Notes: a model not told the origin generated them from the letters alone. 64,000 bases of DNA from CBDCUF01 sp965222525 (GCA_965222525.1 OZ244955.1:1178001-1242000); one strand, 5' to 3'; shown: positions 35,393-44,391, counted from the first letter of the stretch. A program made the numbers and translations.

Positions 35393-35938
35393 ATGGCTGA
35401 CCCGACAAACTGGCATGGGACGACGATTCTGTGTGTGAAGAAAGACGGAAAGACCGTTATCGTCGGTGACGGGCAGGTTTCGGTCGGGCCTACCATAATG
35501 AAGGCCGGTGCGAAGAAATTGCGGCATATCGGTGACGGGTCGATTGTGGCCGGATTTGCCGGTGCGACGGCGGATGCGCTTACCCTGTTCGAGCGGCTGG
35601 AGTCCAAGCTGGAAGTGCATCCCGGCCAGTTGAAGCGGGCATGTGTCGAACTGGCCAAGGACTGGCGTACCGACCGCTATCTGCGCCGGCTGGAAGCGAT
35701 GATGATTGTGACCGACAAGGATAATATCCTTGTACTGACCGGCACAGGCGATGTACTGGAGCCGGAGGATGGTGTCGTAGGAATAGGCTCCGGCGGGAAT
35801 TATGCGCTTTCTGCAGCACGGGCACTGATGGACAGGGATGACTTGACTGCTGAGGATGTCGCCCGCAAGGCAATGAAAATCGCCGCCGATATATGTGTTT
35901 ACACCAATGAGAATATTACTTTGGAGGTTTTAGGTTAA
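35393..35938 (+). CDS. hslV: ATP-dependent protease subunit HslV
   Basis: HslV is the proteolytic core of the HslUV (ClpQY) protease. The 181-aa protein has a short propeptide ending WHG, after which the mature N-terminal Thr begins TTILCVKKDG. GDGQVSVGPTIMKAGAKKLR and GIGSGGNYALSAARAL are family motifs. hslU is 1.2 kb downstream instead of adjacent; a small membrane gene and a VapBC pair lie between. A seven-base repeat array starts inside the last codons and provides the stop codon region. Confidence 0.96.
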   Translation: MADPTNWHGTTILCVKKDGKTVIVGDGQVSVGPTIMKAGAKKLRHIGDGSIVAGFAGATADALTLFERLESKLEVHPGQLKRACVELAKDWRTDRYLRRLEAMMIVTDKDNILVLTGTGDVLEPEDGVVGIGSGGNYALSAARALMDRDDLTAEDVARKAMKIAADICVYTNENITLEVLG

Positions 35939-35957
35939 AGGTTACAGGTTTTAGATT
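35923..35957. repeat. Heptad repeat array overlapping hslV stop (5 units)
   Basis: The units GGAGGTT, TTAGGTT, AAAGGTT, ACAGGTT and TTAGATT follow each other without a break. The first two and a half units encode the last residues of HslV and its TAA stop; the rest lies downstream. All units share GTT or ATT at positions 5-7. They belong to the same AGGTT family as the array at 29422. Confidence 0.8.
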
Positions 35958-35979
35958 TTTATTGACAAGGAGGAATAAA

Positions 35980-36258
35980 ATGACAAGGGAAGATGCCGCA
36001 TTTTTGATTTCACGTGTGATTTCTATGTATGTAACCCTTATATTTTTAAGGGGTTTTGTCAAGTTTTCTTACTACTTATTTTACTTTACTGCTCCAAAAG
36101 CCAAAGGTGATTTTGGAGAAATTTTCATGGACCTTGTTGCAGCAGAACTACCTTTGGTGAGTAATACGATAGTAAGTTTTGTAGCTGCTGTAGTTTTCTG
36201 GTTCAAGGCGGAGAAAATAGCAAAACTTATAGCTGGTAAGAAGAGTTCAGAATCCTGA
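35980..36258 (+). CDS. Small inner-membrane protein, unknown function
   Basis: From ATG 35980 the protein is 92 aa; a perfect AGGAGG lies 6 bases upstream, which decides this start over 35962. It has two hydrophobic helices (about residues 10-35 and 56-80) and a Lys-rich C-terminus. No family recognised. It is placed between hslV and the VapBC module. Its stop codon lies within another short run of seven-base units (36242-36276), as with hslV. Confidence 0.65.
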   Translation: MTREDAAFLISRVISMYVTLIFLRGFVKFSYYLFYFTAPKAKGDFGEIFMDLVAAELPLVSNTIVSFVAAVVFWFKAEKIAKLIAGKKSSES

Positions 36259-36351
36259 ATTCGGAGTTTAGTATACTCATGACACCTTGCACTTTCCTTA
36301 CAAATATGATAAAGTAAGGCATGGTGTTATTTGTAAAACAGGAGAAAGATA

Positions 36352-36588
36352 GTGGCAAGTGCAACAATAACAAGTAAAGGGCAGATAACAATTCCTGTTG
36401 AAATAAGGAATATGTTGAGCCTTAAAAAAGGAGATAAAGTGAATTTTCATGTAAACAAGAACGGATGCGTGGAAATGATACCGAAAACTATGAGCGTTAA
36501 AGATCTGGAAGGTGCTTTGCCCAGGCCGAGAAGGGCAGCTTCGATAGAGGAAATGAATGAGGCAGTTGCAAACATAAAAAGAATATAA
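36352..36588 (+). CDS. vapB: VapB-like AbrB-family antitoxin
   Basis: A 78-aa protein with GTG start at 36352 and AGGAGAAA upstream. The SpoVT/AbrB swapped-hairpin DNA-binding domain is clear: SATITSKGQITIPVEIRN followed by LKKGDKVNFHV. The C-terminal part is the toxin-binding tail. In such pairs the antitoxin represses the operon together with the toxin. The vapC toxin begins 11 bases after its stop. Confidence 0.88.
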   Translation: MASATITSKGQITIPVEIRNMLSLKKGDKVNFHVNKNGCVEMIPKTMSVKDLEGALPRPRRAASIEEMNEAVANIKRI

Positions 36589-36599
36589 AAGGTTTGTCT

Positions 36600-36989
36600 A
36601 TGATAGGTCTGGACACCAATATTCTGGTGCGATACATAGTTCGCGACAATAAAAAGCAAGCTAGAACTGCATCTGATTACCTAAAAAAACTTACTCTGGA
36701 AAATCCGGGATTCATCAGTAGTATGGTGCTTTGTGAATTGTTCTGGGTGTTAAAATCTGTCTATAAGTATACGAGAAAGCAGATAGCAGAAATAATGGAG
36801 AAAATTATCTTCGCTGAAGAGTTTTATATTGAAGATGGCGATATTGCCTGGCGGGCATTGTCTGAATATAAAAATGGTGCTGACTTCGCTGATGCTATGA
36901 TTGTGCTGACGAATAAGCAACATGGTGTTGATGAAACAATTACTTTTGACAGGAAAGCAGCAAAACTGGAAGGTTTTCGGCTTGCCTAG
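36600..36989 (+). CDS. vapC: VapC-like PIN-domain toxin ribonuclease
   Basis: From ATG 36600 (AAAAGG 7 bases upstream) the protein is 129 aa. The PIN-domain acidic residues are all present: Asp in GLDTNILVRY, Glu in SMVLCELFWVL, Asp in GADFADAMIV and Asp in TFDRKAAK. VapC toxins cut tRNA or rRNA in a magnesium-dependent manner. With vapB it forms a complete module between hslV and hslU. Its stop is followed by degenerate AGGTTTTAG heptads. Confidence 0.9.
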   Translation: MIGLDTNILVRYIVRDNKKQARTASDYLKKLTLENPGFISSMVLCELFWVLKSVYKYTRKQIAEIMEKIIFAEEFYIEDGDIAWRALSEYKNGADFADAMIVLTNKQHGVDETITFDRKAAKLEGFRLA

Positions 36990-37107
36990 CACACAGTTAC
37001 AGGTTTTAGCTATGGTGCAGAATTACAGGGATTTTTAAATCACAAACAAAAAGGAAAAATGGCTAAGCTCGACTAGCAACAAGAATTCAGAAGAGTTCAA
37101 TTAACCT

Positions 37108-37142
37108 ACCACTAGACTCCAGACTCAAGCCACTAACCACTA
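37108..37142. repeat. Heptad repeat array before hslU start (5 units)
   Basis: The units are ACCACTA, GACTCCA, GACTCAA, GCCACTA and ACCACTA, in unbroken seven-base phase, ending 8 bases before the hslU ATG. The complementary strand of the array at 62844 has the same unit types (AACCACT, AGACTCT), and three more units lie before the tail gene at 44679. The array therefore occupies the ribosome-binding region of hslU, where no other Shine-Dalgarno is evident. Confidence 0.8.
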
Positions 37143-37150
37143 GGAAAAAC

Positions 37151-38458
37151 ATGACCGAATTATCACCAAGAGAAATTGTATCGGAACTTGACCGCTTCAT
37201 CATCGGGCAGAAGGATGCCAAGCGTGCGGTGGCTATAGCATTGCGTAATCGCTACCGCCGGATGCAGGTGGAGGAGCCGATGCGTGATGAAATTGTGCCG
37301 AAGAATATCCTGATGATCGGGCCTACCGGTGTGGGCAAGACCGAGATAGCCCGCCGTCTGGCCAGACTTGCCGAGGCGCCCTTTGTCAAAATAGAGGCCA
37401 CCAAATTCACCGAGGTCGGTTATGTCGGACGTGATGTTGATTCAATTATCCGTGACCTTATGGAGCATGCGGTAACCCTTGTGCGCGACCGTATGCGCAA
37501 GGAGGTTGTGGCCAAGGCCGAGCTGCATGCCGAGGAGCGGGTGCTTGATGCGCTGGTGGGGGAGACTGCAAGCGAGGAAACCCGCCAGAAATTCCGCAAG
37601 ATGCTGCGTGAGGGCAAGATTGGTGACAAGGAGATAGAGGTTCATGTGCAGGATACCGGCGGTGGTATGCCCATGTTTGATATTCCCGGCGCCGGCGGGC
37701 ATGTCGGGATGATTAACCTCAATGACATGCTGGGCAAGGCGCTGGGCGGGGCGCGCACCAAGCCCAAGCGGATGACGGTTGATGAGGCTTATGAAATACT
37801 GGTAGCCGAAGAGAGCGACAAGCTGATTGATGAGGACAAGATTATCAGTGAGGCAAAGAAGCTGGTAGAAAATGACGGTATAGTATTCCTTGATGAAATC
37901 GACAAGATTACCGCCCGGCAGGATGTGCGTGGTGGTGATGTCAGTCGTGAGGGTGTGCAGCGTGACTTGCTGCCGCTTATCGAGGGTACGGTGGTTTCCA
38001 CCAAATATGGTGCGATAAAGACTGACCATATTCTGTTTATTGCCAGCGGTGCGTTTCACCTGGCCAAACCGTCGGATTTGCTGCCGGAATTACAGGGCAG
38101 GCTGCCGATTCGTGTACAGCTTAATGCTTTGACCGAAGAGGATATGCTGCGGATTCTCGACGAGCCGGAGTCCAGCCTCACCAAGCAGTATCAGGCGCTT
38201 ATCGGAACCGAGGATGTAGAGTTGAAATTCACCGATGACGGGCTGAAGGAAATCGCCAAGATTGCTACCGAGGTTAACCGTAATGTCGAGAATATCGGTG
38301 CCCGCCGCCTGCATACGATTATGGAACGGCTACTGGAGGAAATCAGCTTCACCGCCGGCGATTCTTCCGACAAGGTAATAAATATCAATAAAGACTATGT
38401 GAACGACAATCTCGACGACCTCACCAAGGAAACCGACCTGAGCAAGTTTATTTTGTAG
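37151..38458 (+). CDS. hslU: ATP-dependent protease ATPase subunit HslU
   Basis: This AAA+ unfoldase feeds HslV. The 435-aa protein begins LSPREIVSELDRFIIGQ, has Walker A GPTGVGKTEIARRLA (about residues 57-71), the I-domain (about 110-235), Walker B IVFLDEIDKI, sensor region and the conserved C-terminal tail ending DLSKFIL that docks into HslV. The length is typical. The gene is separated from hslV by about 1.2 kb of inserted small genes. Confidence 0.96.
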   Translation: MTELSPREIVSELDRFIIGQKDAKRAVAIALRNRYRRMQVEEPMRDEIVPKNILMIGPTGVGKTEIARRLARLAEAPFVKIEATKFTEVGYVGRDVDSIIRDLMEHAVTLVRDRMRKEVVAKAELHAEERVLDALVGETASEETRQKFRKMLREGKIGDKEIEVHVQDTGGGMPMFDIPGAGGHVGMINLNDMLGKALGGARTKPKRMTVDEAYEILVAEESDKLIDEDKIISEAKKLVENDGIVFLDEIDKITARQDVRGGDVSREGVQRDLLPLIEGTVVSTKYGAIKTDHILFIASGAFHLAKPSDLLPELQGRLPIRVQLNALTEEDMLRILDEPESSLTKQYQALIGTEDVELKFTDDGLKEIAKIATEVNRNVENIGARRLHTIMERLLEEISFTAGDSSDKVININKDYVNDNLDDLTKETDLSKFIL

Positions 38459-38462
38459 ATAA

Positions 38463-38482
38463 CCTCCCCCGCTTGCGGGAGG
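38463..38482. repeat. Family B end-hairpin fragment
   Basis: CCTCCCCCGCTTGCGGGAGG is the first hairpin of a family B element standing alone 4 bases after the hslU stop. It can form a GC-rich stem and may act as a transcription terminator for hslU, although no T-run follows. A similar single hairpin, CTCCCCTCAGGGGGGAG, lies at about 35347-35363, before hslV. Confidence 0.6.
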
Positions 38483-38493
38483 AGATTGGAGTT

Positions 38494-39648
38494 CTAGCAT
38501 TCCACGGTTACAATTGCCTGTGTAGCGATACCTTCTCCTCGGCCTAGTGAACCGAGTTTTTCGTTTGTGGTGGCCTTTACATTGACCCTGCCTGTGTCGA
38601 TTTCCAGAATCTCTGCAATCCTCCCAGCCATGGCACCCTTATGTGGCTCAATTTTAGGTTCTTCACAAATAATGATAATATCTATATTTACTATCGCACT
38701 GCTCTTCTCCAGCAGCAGTCTCTTGCAGTAATCCAGAAATACTGAAGAATCCGCATTCTTCCATTTATCATCATCCGCCGGAAAATGCCTGCCAATATCG
38801 CCTTCTCCCAGCGCTCCCAATATAGCGTCAACAATTGCATGAATACCCACATCCGCATCGGAATGACCCCTGAGACTTCTGTCATGCGGTATATCCACCC
38901 CGCAAATCCTGACAACATCCCCCGCTTCAAAAGCATGTACATCATATCCGATACCTGCCCTTGTTTCCTTGCGCTCACTAGTCATGTATTTCGCCCATTC
39001 CAGATCTGCCGATGTGGTAACTTTTACATTATTATAATCACCTTTAACGAGGAATACCTCCCCTCCGTCACCCTCCACTATAGAGGAGTCATCAGTAAAG
39101 GATCCGTCCTTATTTCTCTGATGTACCCCTAAAATATAATTATACTTATATCCTTGCGGGGTTTGAGCAATTCTGAGTGTTTGCCTGTCAATAGTCCGCA
39201 CTTTTCCATCATACTGTAACTGTTTTGTCGTATTCACCACAGGTATAACCGGCAGAACCGCCCTGTGTTCCCCCAGAGCTTCAATGACCCTGCTTATAGT
39301 GTCAGGGTCGATAAACGCCCGTGCCGCATCATGTATCAGCACGAAATCAGGGTTATAACGGCCAATCCCCTCAAGCCCGAGCCTCACCGAATCCTGGCGT
39401 GCAGCCCCTCCTGTTACCGGTTCGGGAAGTTCCATACCATTTACGGACTTTTCATATAAATCCCTGTATTCGGGATTGATAACCACCTGCACCATATCAA
39501 CACCAGGATGGTGTTGGAAGGCCTCGACAGACCTGCGCAGGATAGTTTTTCCTGATAATTCAATATATTGCTTGGGTATGCCGGCCTTTATCCTGTCACC
39601 GATACCCCCCGCCAATATAATAGCTATAACCTTGTGTTTCCGGTTCAT
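38494..39648 (-). CDS. ispDF: Bifunctional IspD/IspF of the MEP isoprenoid pathway
   Basis: A fusion of 384 aa typical of alphaproteobacteria. IspD (about 1-225; AIILAGGIGDRIKAGIPKQY, DFVLIHDAARAFI) makes CDP-methylerythritol. IspF (about 230-384; GIGYDVHAF, GHSDADVGIHAIVDAILGAL, and the C-terminal VNVKATTNEKLG) forms the cyclic diphosphate; its zinc ligands Asp and His in YDVHAF and the His in GHSDADV are present. The window also encodes IspG, another step of the same pathway. Both halves look intact. Confidence 0.95.
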   Translation of the reverse strand: MNRKHKVIAIILAGGIGDRIKAGIPKQYIELSGKTILRRSVEAFQHHPGVDMVQVVINPEYRDLYEKSVNGMELPEPVTGGAARQDSVRLGLEGIGRYNPDFVLIHDAARAFIDPDTISRVIEALGEHRAVLPVIPVVNTTKQLQYDGKVRTIDRQTLRIAQTPQGYKYNYILGVHQRNKDGSFTDDSSIVEGDGGEVFLVKGDYNNVKVTTSADLEWAKYMTSERKETRAGIGYDVHAFEAGDVVRICGVDIPHDRSLRGHSDADVGIHAIVDAILGALGEGDIGRHFPADDDKWKNADSSVFLDYCKRLLLEKSSAIVNIDIIIICEEPKIEPHKGAMAGRIAEILEIDTGRVNVKATTNEKLGSLGRGEGIATQAIVTVEC

Positions 39649-39771
39649 GATTGTATATTTAAACTGTCCATTGGGTGTTTTTATAGAAAAACTGTCTGCA
39701 AAATCAGAAGTTTAACAAAAAGTTAAGTAAATGTCTATAAAAGCCTCTTAATAGCCTGAAAAAATGTCATA

Positions 39772-40296
39772 ATGTCATTTACGCCTGAAAAGAGTGTTGT
39801 ACTGATAGGGTTGATGGGGGCCGGCAAGTCTTCCGTGGGCAGAAGGCTGGCCGCATCACTTAATCTGCCATTCAGCGATATTGACCATATTGTCGAGAAG
39901 CAGGCCGGTATGAGTATCAGCAGGATTTTTGCCAGTGAAGGTGAGGATAAATTCCGTGAGATGGAGCTGGATACAATCAAAGAAACCCTTGATGAGCCGG
40001 TGCATATTATTGCTACCGGCGGTGGTGCGTTCATGCGGGGGGAAGTGCGTGATATTATCAGGCAAAAGGCGATTTCGGTATGGCTGAAGGCTCCGCTTGA
40101 TATACTGGTGGAGCGGGTTTCGCGCAAAAACACCCGCCCATTGCTGGAAAACGGTAACAAGCAGGAAATTATGGCGGAATTGATAAAACAGCGCTATCCT
40201 GTATATGAACAGGCGGATTTGACAGTCGAAAGCTCCACCGCCCCGCATCATGTAGTAGTAAATGAAATAATCAACCAGTTGAAATATCTGTTTTAA
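39772..40296 (+). CDS. aroK: Shikimate kinase
   Basis: AroK phosphorylates shikimate. The 174-aa protein has Walker A LMGAGKSSVGRRLA (about residues 15-28), the shikimate-binding DIDHIVEKQ and GGGAFM, and the lid arginines in SRKNTRPLL. The length is typical. aroB, almost always the next gene in proteobacteria, is missing; instead a decayed mobile region begins just after the stop, so the aroK-aroB link may have been cut by that insertion. Confidence 0.95.
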   Translation: MSFTPEKSVVLIGLMGAGKSSVGRRLAASLNLPFSDIDHIVEKQAGMSISRIFASEGEDKFREMELDTIKETLDEPVHIIATGGGAFMRGEVRDIIRQKAISVWLKAPLDILVERVSRKNTRPLLENGNKQEIMAELIKQRYPVYEQADLTVESSTAPHHVVVNEIINQLKYLF

Positions 40297-40564
40297 GATC
40301 GCAAACAAGTTGTACAGCTATGGGCAAGATTGTTTATACTGGATATGTGGAGGCTTTAAGTTTCAACCTTGAAAAACAAAATGGTGTCCCTTGAGAGAGG
40401 AAGTTTGAACTCTCTTTTTGAGGAATTAGCAGACTGGGAGCACCAACTCAAGACTTTAGATAAAAAGATATTTGATGAACTGGTAGGGCCAGAATTATGA
40501 TTGGCTCTTCTCAGAAAGGTTTGTGTCAGGAATTTGCAGCAAGCAGTGCAAAACCTAAGGATTA
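40297..40564. other. Gene-poor remnant DNA at start of decayed mobile region
   Basis: This stretch carries only short frames, the longest being 39 codons at 40381-40500 (MVSLERGSLN start, EELADWEHQLKTLDKKIFDEL middle). That frame looks like a coiled-coil fragment of a larger protein, possibly a transposase, but is too short to name. Base use is more AT-rich than in aroK. I see no promoter, hairpin or attachment-site duplicate here. Confidence 0.45.
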
Positions 40565-40873
40565 CGTGACATTGGTATGGATGCTTCTACCCTGCACAGT
40601 CTTGAAGCACGTATTGAAATCGTTCAACAAATGATAGATGAGAATGCAGGGAAACCTCTTACACCAAAACAAACCGCTTTTATTAAAAGTGCTATGCTTA
40701 CTAGTAAGGATGTATTGGTCGTTGATGAGGCAGGTATGGTATCAGCCAAGCAACTCGCTAATATTATTGAACTGACTAAACAATCGGGTGCAAAACTAGT
40801 ATTGGTGGGTGATCCTGCACAGTTGCAAAGTGCGGAAGGACGTTCGATTAAACTCCGTGGATCATGCCATTGA
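40565..40873 (+). pseudogene. Fragment of TraA/MobA-type relaxase-helicase
   Basis: The frame encodes about 100 residues containing DASTLHSLEARI, then VLVVDEAGMVSAKQ (a Walker B helicase motif II) and GAKLVLVGDPAQLQSAEGR. This order is the middle of the helicase part of conjugative relaxases such as TraA. The nicking domain, Walker A motif and the whole C-terminal part are missing, and homology stops abruptly after AEGR. It is a remnant of a conjugative element. Confidence 0.75.
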
Positions 40874-41018
40874 CCGGAATGTTAGCGATACACGGTGGTT
40901 CTGCCGCCGATGTTGAAGTTATATTTCGAAGCGATTGCATGACAGCCCAAGCGTCCACGGATTTGATATAAGCTTGACTTGGGGTTCCTATAGCACCGGA
41001 ACGATGCGAAGATTATGA

Positions 41019-41134
41019 ATTATCCTTGTAAATCGTAAATACTGTGGAGAATTTACAAGGATAATGCTTCTGTTTCTCGTTTATCTGGGAATGGAATGCA
41101 GAAATAAACGAGATATCTTACTTTCATAAGATAT
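41019..41134. promoter_or_regulatory. Three tandem perfect inverted repeats upstream of Fic gene
   Basis: Three consecutive perfect dyads lie 70-185 bases before the fic ATG. The first has 15-bp arms (ATTATCCTTGTAAAT at 41019-41033 and its complement at 41051-41065). The second has 10-bp arms (TCTCGTTTAT at 41075-41084; complement 41104-41113). The third has 8-bp arms (ATATCTTA at 41113-41120; complement 41127-41134). Arm sequences differ from each other. They could be operators, RNA hairpins or recombinase sites; since AbiEi-type proteins bind inverted repeats near their own promoters, operator use by the fusion downstream is a reasonable inference. Confidence 0.55.
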
Positions 41135-41203
41135 GATTGACAGAATAACCTAATAGTGGTACAACTCAATAACCTAACAATAGAACATCAGAAAAACCTA
41201 AAT

Positions 41204-42721
41204 ATGACTACACCTTCTGAAAAATTAGCTACCTCGCTTGAAGCACTAAAATCCCTGCAAATTGAAGGGAGAGTGGCTATTCGTTCCGGGGATTTGACCA
41301 GAACGGATAGAGAGCGTTTGGTAACAAATGGCTTCTTACAAGAGGTAATGAAGGGCTGGTATATTGCTGCTAGCCCTGATGAAACACGTGGGGAAAGCAC
41401 GGCTTGGTATGCATCGTTTTGGGGGTTCTGTGCCACTTATCTGGATGAGCGCTTTGATAGTGAATGGTGTCTTTCACCAGAGCAATCTTTGCTCTTGCAC
41501 AGTGGTAACTGGTCGGTTCCAAGCCAATTACTTATCCGCCACCCCAAAGCCGGTAATAAAGTTACCAATCTCCCCCACGAAACATCATTGCTGGATATCC
41601 GCGCTACTTTGCCACTGGAGAATCAGCGCCAGCAAAAAGAAGGTATGCGTCTTTTTTCACTAGAAAGCGCACTAATCGCGTGTTCAGCCAATTTCTTTGC
41701 ACAATATTCTACAGATGCTCGTGCTGCATTATCCACTCTCCCTGATGCTTCAAGCTTGCTTGCTTTACTATTGGAAGGCGGGCATAGCACCATTGCTGGA
41801 AGGCTGGCCGGAGCATTCCGCAATATCGGGCGTATTCGCATTGCTGATGATATTGTCAGCACCATGACTTCAGCAGGCTATACTATCCGTGAAGCCGATC
41901 CGTTTGAGGATAAACAAGTACTGACATTAGCAAGGCGTGATTTATCGCCTTACGTCAACCGTATTCACCTGATGTGGGAAATGATGCGTGAACCTGTCAT
42001 TGAGCATTTTCCTGAAGCACCCGGATTGTCGAAAGATCATGCGGAGTATATGAAGCATGTGGAAGAAGTCTACGCGACGGATGCCTATCATTCACTTTCC
42101 ATTGAAGGCTATCAGGTAACGCCGGAGCTAATTGAGCGGGTACGCAGCGGCAACTGGAATCCTGATGCTAGTGAAGAAGATAGGCAGCAACGCAATGCGC
42201 TTGCCGCACGTGGCTACTGGCAGGCATTTCAGGAAGTAGAAAAAAGCATTGAGAGAATATTAAAGGGTGACAATCCCGGCGTTGTTGCTGAGGAAGGTAA
42301 TAGTACATGGTATCGGGAACTATTTGCACCGAGTGTTACAGTAGGTTTACTACGCCCTTCGGATTTGGCGGGGTATCGTAGTATTCCAGTCTATATCCGC
42401 CGCTCTATGCATGTTCCGCCTAACCATGAAGCTGTGCGTGATATTATGCCTGCGTTTTTTGAATTATTGGAGGAAGAAGCTGATCCGGCAGTGCGTGTGG
42501 TATTGGGCCATTTTGTATTTGTTTATATTCACCCATATTCTGATGGTAATGGCCGTATCGGGCGTTTCCTGATGAATACAATGCTAGCCTCTGGTGGCTA
42601 CCCATGGACAATCGTGCCTGTAGAAAAACGGCAAGAGTATATGGCCGCTCTTGAACATGCCAGTGTGAGACAAAACATTGTACCGTTTGCTAAGTTTATT
42701 GGAGAGTTGGTGGAAAAATGA
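41204..42721 (+). CDS. Fic-domain protein with AbiEi-like N-terminal winged helix
   Basis: About 505 aa from ATG 41204 (a GTG at 41156 is possible). Residues about 10-70 (IEGRVAIRSGDLTRTDRERL, then GWYIAASP) look like the winged-helix N-domain of AbiEi-type antitoxins, followed by an AbiEi-like segment (LSPEQSLLLHSGNWSVP). The C-terminal half is a Fic domain with the AMP-transfer motif HPYSDGNGRIGR intact. The self-inhibitory helix motif is present ahead of it as SLSIEG, fitting (S/T)xxxE(G/N). Fic enzymes transfer AMP or related groups to proteins. The stop overlaps the next start by 4 bases (ATGA). Confidence 0.85.
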   Translation: MTTPSEKLATSLEALKSLQIEGRVAIRSGDLTRTDRERLVTNGFLQEVMKGWYIAASPDETRGESTAWYASFWGFCATYLDERFDSEWCLSPEQSLLLHSGNWSVPSQLLIRHPKAGNKVTNLPHETSLLDIRATLPLENQRQQKEGMRLFSLESALIACSANFFAQYSTDARAALSTLPDASSLLALLLEGGHSTIAGRLAGAFRNIGRIRIADDIVSTMTSAGYTIREADPFEDKQVLTLARRDLSPYVNRIHLMWEMMREPVIEHFPEAPGLSKDHAEYMKHVEEVYATDAYHSLSIEGYQVTPELIERVRSGNWNPDASEEDRQQRNALAARGYWQAFQEVEKSIERILKGDNPGVVAEEGNSTWYRELFAPSVTVGLLRPSDLAGYRSIPVYIRRSMHVPPNHEAVRDIMPAFFELLEEEADPAVRVVLGHFVFVYIHPYSDGNGRIGRFLMNTMLASGGYPWTIVPVEKRQEYMAALEHASVRQNIVPFAKFIGELVEK

Positions 42722-43488
42722 CTAAAAATAATTCAAAAATCTATAGTCGATATCTACTACTTTTGTTGTTCCTGTTTTGCTTCAGGGTAGCTGCACAAGT
42801 AATCCAAGTAATATATCCTGTTGGATTTCTGCCCCCGTTTGATACATGGCAAAGTGGTGCTTTGCCGTATCCAATATTACTACTCATACAGATTGTCATG
42901 ATTATCTTTATGGGCAAACTGGTTTGGCATTTTCATAAAGGCAGTGTAACTCCTAAAAAGAAGCGTGGGAAAAAACTGATAATTTTCGGAGTCATTTATT
43001 TTATTGCAATGATTTTCAGGATGATCGCAGGTCAGACTTTTGGTTCCAACCACTATTGGCTTAACGCTCCTCTGCCGACATTATTTCACTATGTACTTGC
43101 TTCCTATGTGCTGTGTTGGGGGCATTATCATTATAAATACGGAAACGGGGGGCAACATGCACCCCTAAATGAGTTAGAAAAACGTGGCGCACGGGTTGAA
43201 TACCTTAACTTCATGATTGAGGATTCCCCGGAAGGCACTTTCATTGATACGATGCTGGCCGCGCAATCTCAGCTTGAACGTGAACAGATTGGTCGTCAGA
43301 CAAAACAGAAAACCCGCGCACGGCTGGAAAAGGGCTATTGGACATTCCGCGCTCCGATTGGTTACAAATACATCTCTTCCAAACAAGGCGGTAAGGAATT
43401 GGTCAAAGATGAGCCTCTGGCCAGTATTGTGAAAGAAGCCCTTGAGGGCTTTGCTTCTGGCCGTTTTGCTACCCAGACCGAGATGTAA
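42718..43488 (+). pseudogene. Membrane protein fused in frame to serine recombinase fragment
   Basis: Residues 1 to about 143 form a four-helix integral membrane protein (GFLPPFDTWQSGALPYPILL; APLPTLFHYVLASYVL), a pattern I recall from a small hypothetical family of proteobacteria. From about residue 150 the frame continues as the middle of a large serine recombinase (EKRGARVEYLNFMIEDSPEG; AQSQLEREQIGRQTKQKTRARL; GYWTFRAPIGYKY). The recombinase catalytic N-domain with its Ser is gone. The frame ends at a TAA where the family continues (QTEM, stop, RFLEA). It is most simply a deletion fusion; the membrane part might still be made. Confidence 0.75.
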
Positions 43489-44375
43489 CGATTCCTTGAG
43501 GCTAACACTACCCAAAAGACCTACCCGATGGCCGCTTGCGTCCACAATCGGTCGTTCGGCTTATGAGCAAAGTGATATATGCTGGGTATCTGGAAGCACC
43601 GAGCTGGGGGATTAGCCGCAGAAAAGCACAACACGAGGCACTTATTTTACTGGAAACCTATGAGCGCATTCAGGAACGCCGTAAACAGAATGGCTATCTG
43701 ACAACCCGCAAAGACATACATAAGGACTTTGTCCTGCGTGGTGCAGTACATTGTCACGCCTGCGGAAAATCTTTGCGTTCCGGCTGGAGTAAGGGAGAGT
43801 ACCGTAAATACGCCTATTATCTGTGCCAGACTAAGGAATGCAGCGAATACGGCAAGTCTATTCCACGCGACAAGCTGGAAGGAGAATTTGCGTCATTGCT
43901 GCAAAGACTGCAACCTTCCAGAAATGTATTTGATATGATCAAAGCCATGCTTAAGGATGCGTGGGAAATGCAAACAGCTATCACTATCAATAGCGCAAAA
44001 GCTTTTAAACAGGATGTACTCAAGGTGGAGAAAGAAATCAACCAACTTGTGGAACGTGTCATGGAGGCTACTAGTCCGCGTGTCATTGCTGCCTATGAAA
44101 CCCGCATTGATGAACTGGAAAAAAAGAAGCTTACCTTGCAGGAAAAAGCCGAAAAAACCGTCACGCCAAAACACAGCTTTAATGAAATGCTAGAACTTTC
44201 ACTGCTATTTCTTGTAAACCCCTACAAATTATGGGCTTCCGGCAGGTTTAACTTACAAAGAACAGTACTAAAACTGGCTTTTGCAGGCCCCATTTATTAT
44301 GATATTATGACCGAAATCAGCAAACTAGAACTCCACTCAAAGCCTTGTCCCACAAGGCTTTCCATACCCTTTTAG
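43489..44375 (+). pseudogene. Large serine recombinase, C-terminal remnant
   Basis: After the premature TAA the recombinase reading continues (RFLEA), then shifts frame near 43525 into GRLRPQSVVRL. It runs intact through VIYAGYLEAPSWGISRRKAQHE and the zinc ribbon (CHACGKSL ... YYLCQTKEC; four Cys present). It then enters the long coiled-coil arm (about 43950-44160) and ends at 44375. With no catalytic domain, one stop and one frameshift, it cannot act alone. It marks the right part of a decayed integrative element beside tRNA-Thr. Confidence 0.85.
44339..44361. terminator. Perfect 10-bp hairpin between recombinase remnant and tRNA-Thr
   Basis: AAAGCCTTGT (44339-44348) and its exact complement (44352-44361) are separated by CCC. 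On the minus strand it lies about 30 bases beyond the tRNA-Thr 3' end and could end that transcript. On the plus strand it lies at the end of the recombinase remnant. No strong T-run follows on either strand, so termination is likely but not certain. Confidence 0.4.
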
Positions 44376-44391
44376 GGGGTGGTTTGCAAAA

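Noticed and set aside
40297..40380. Left attachment site for an element inserted at tRNA-Thr
   Set aside because: I looked for a copy of the tRNA 3' end near the aroK stop and found no match longer than chance.
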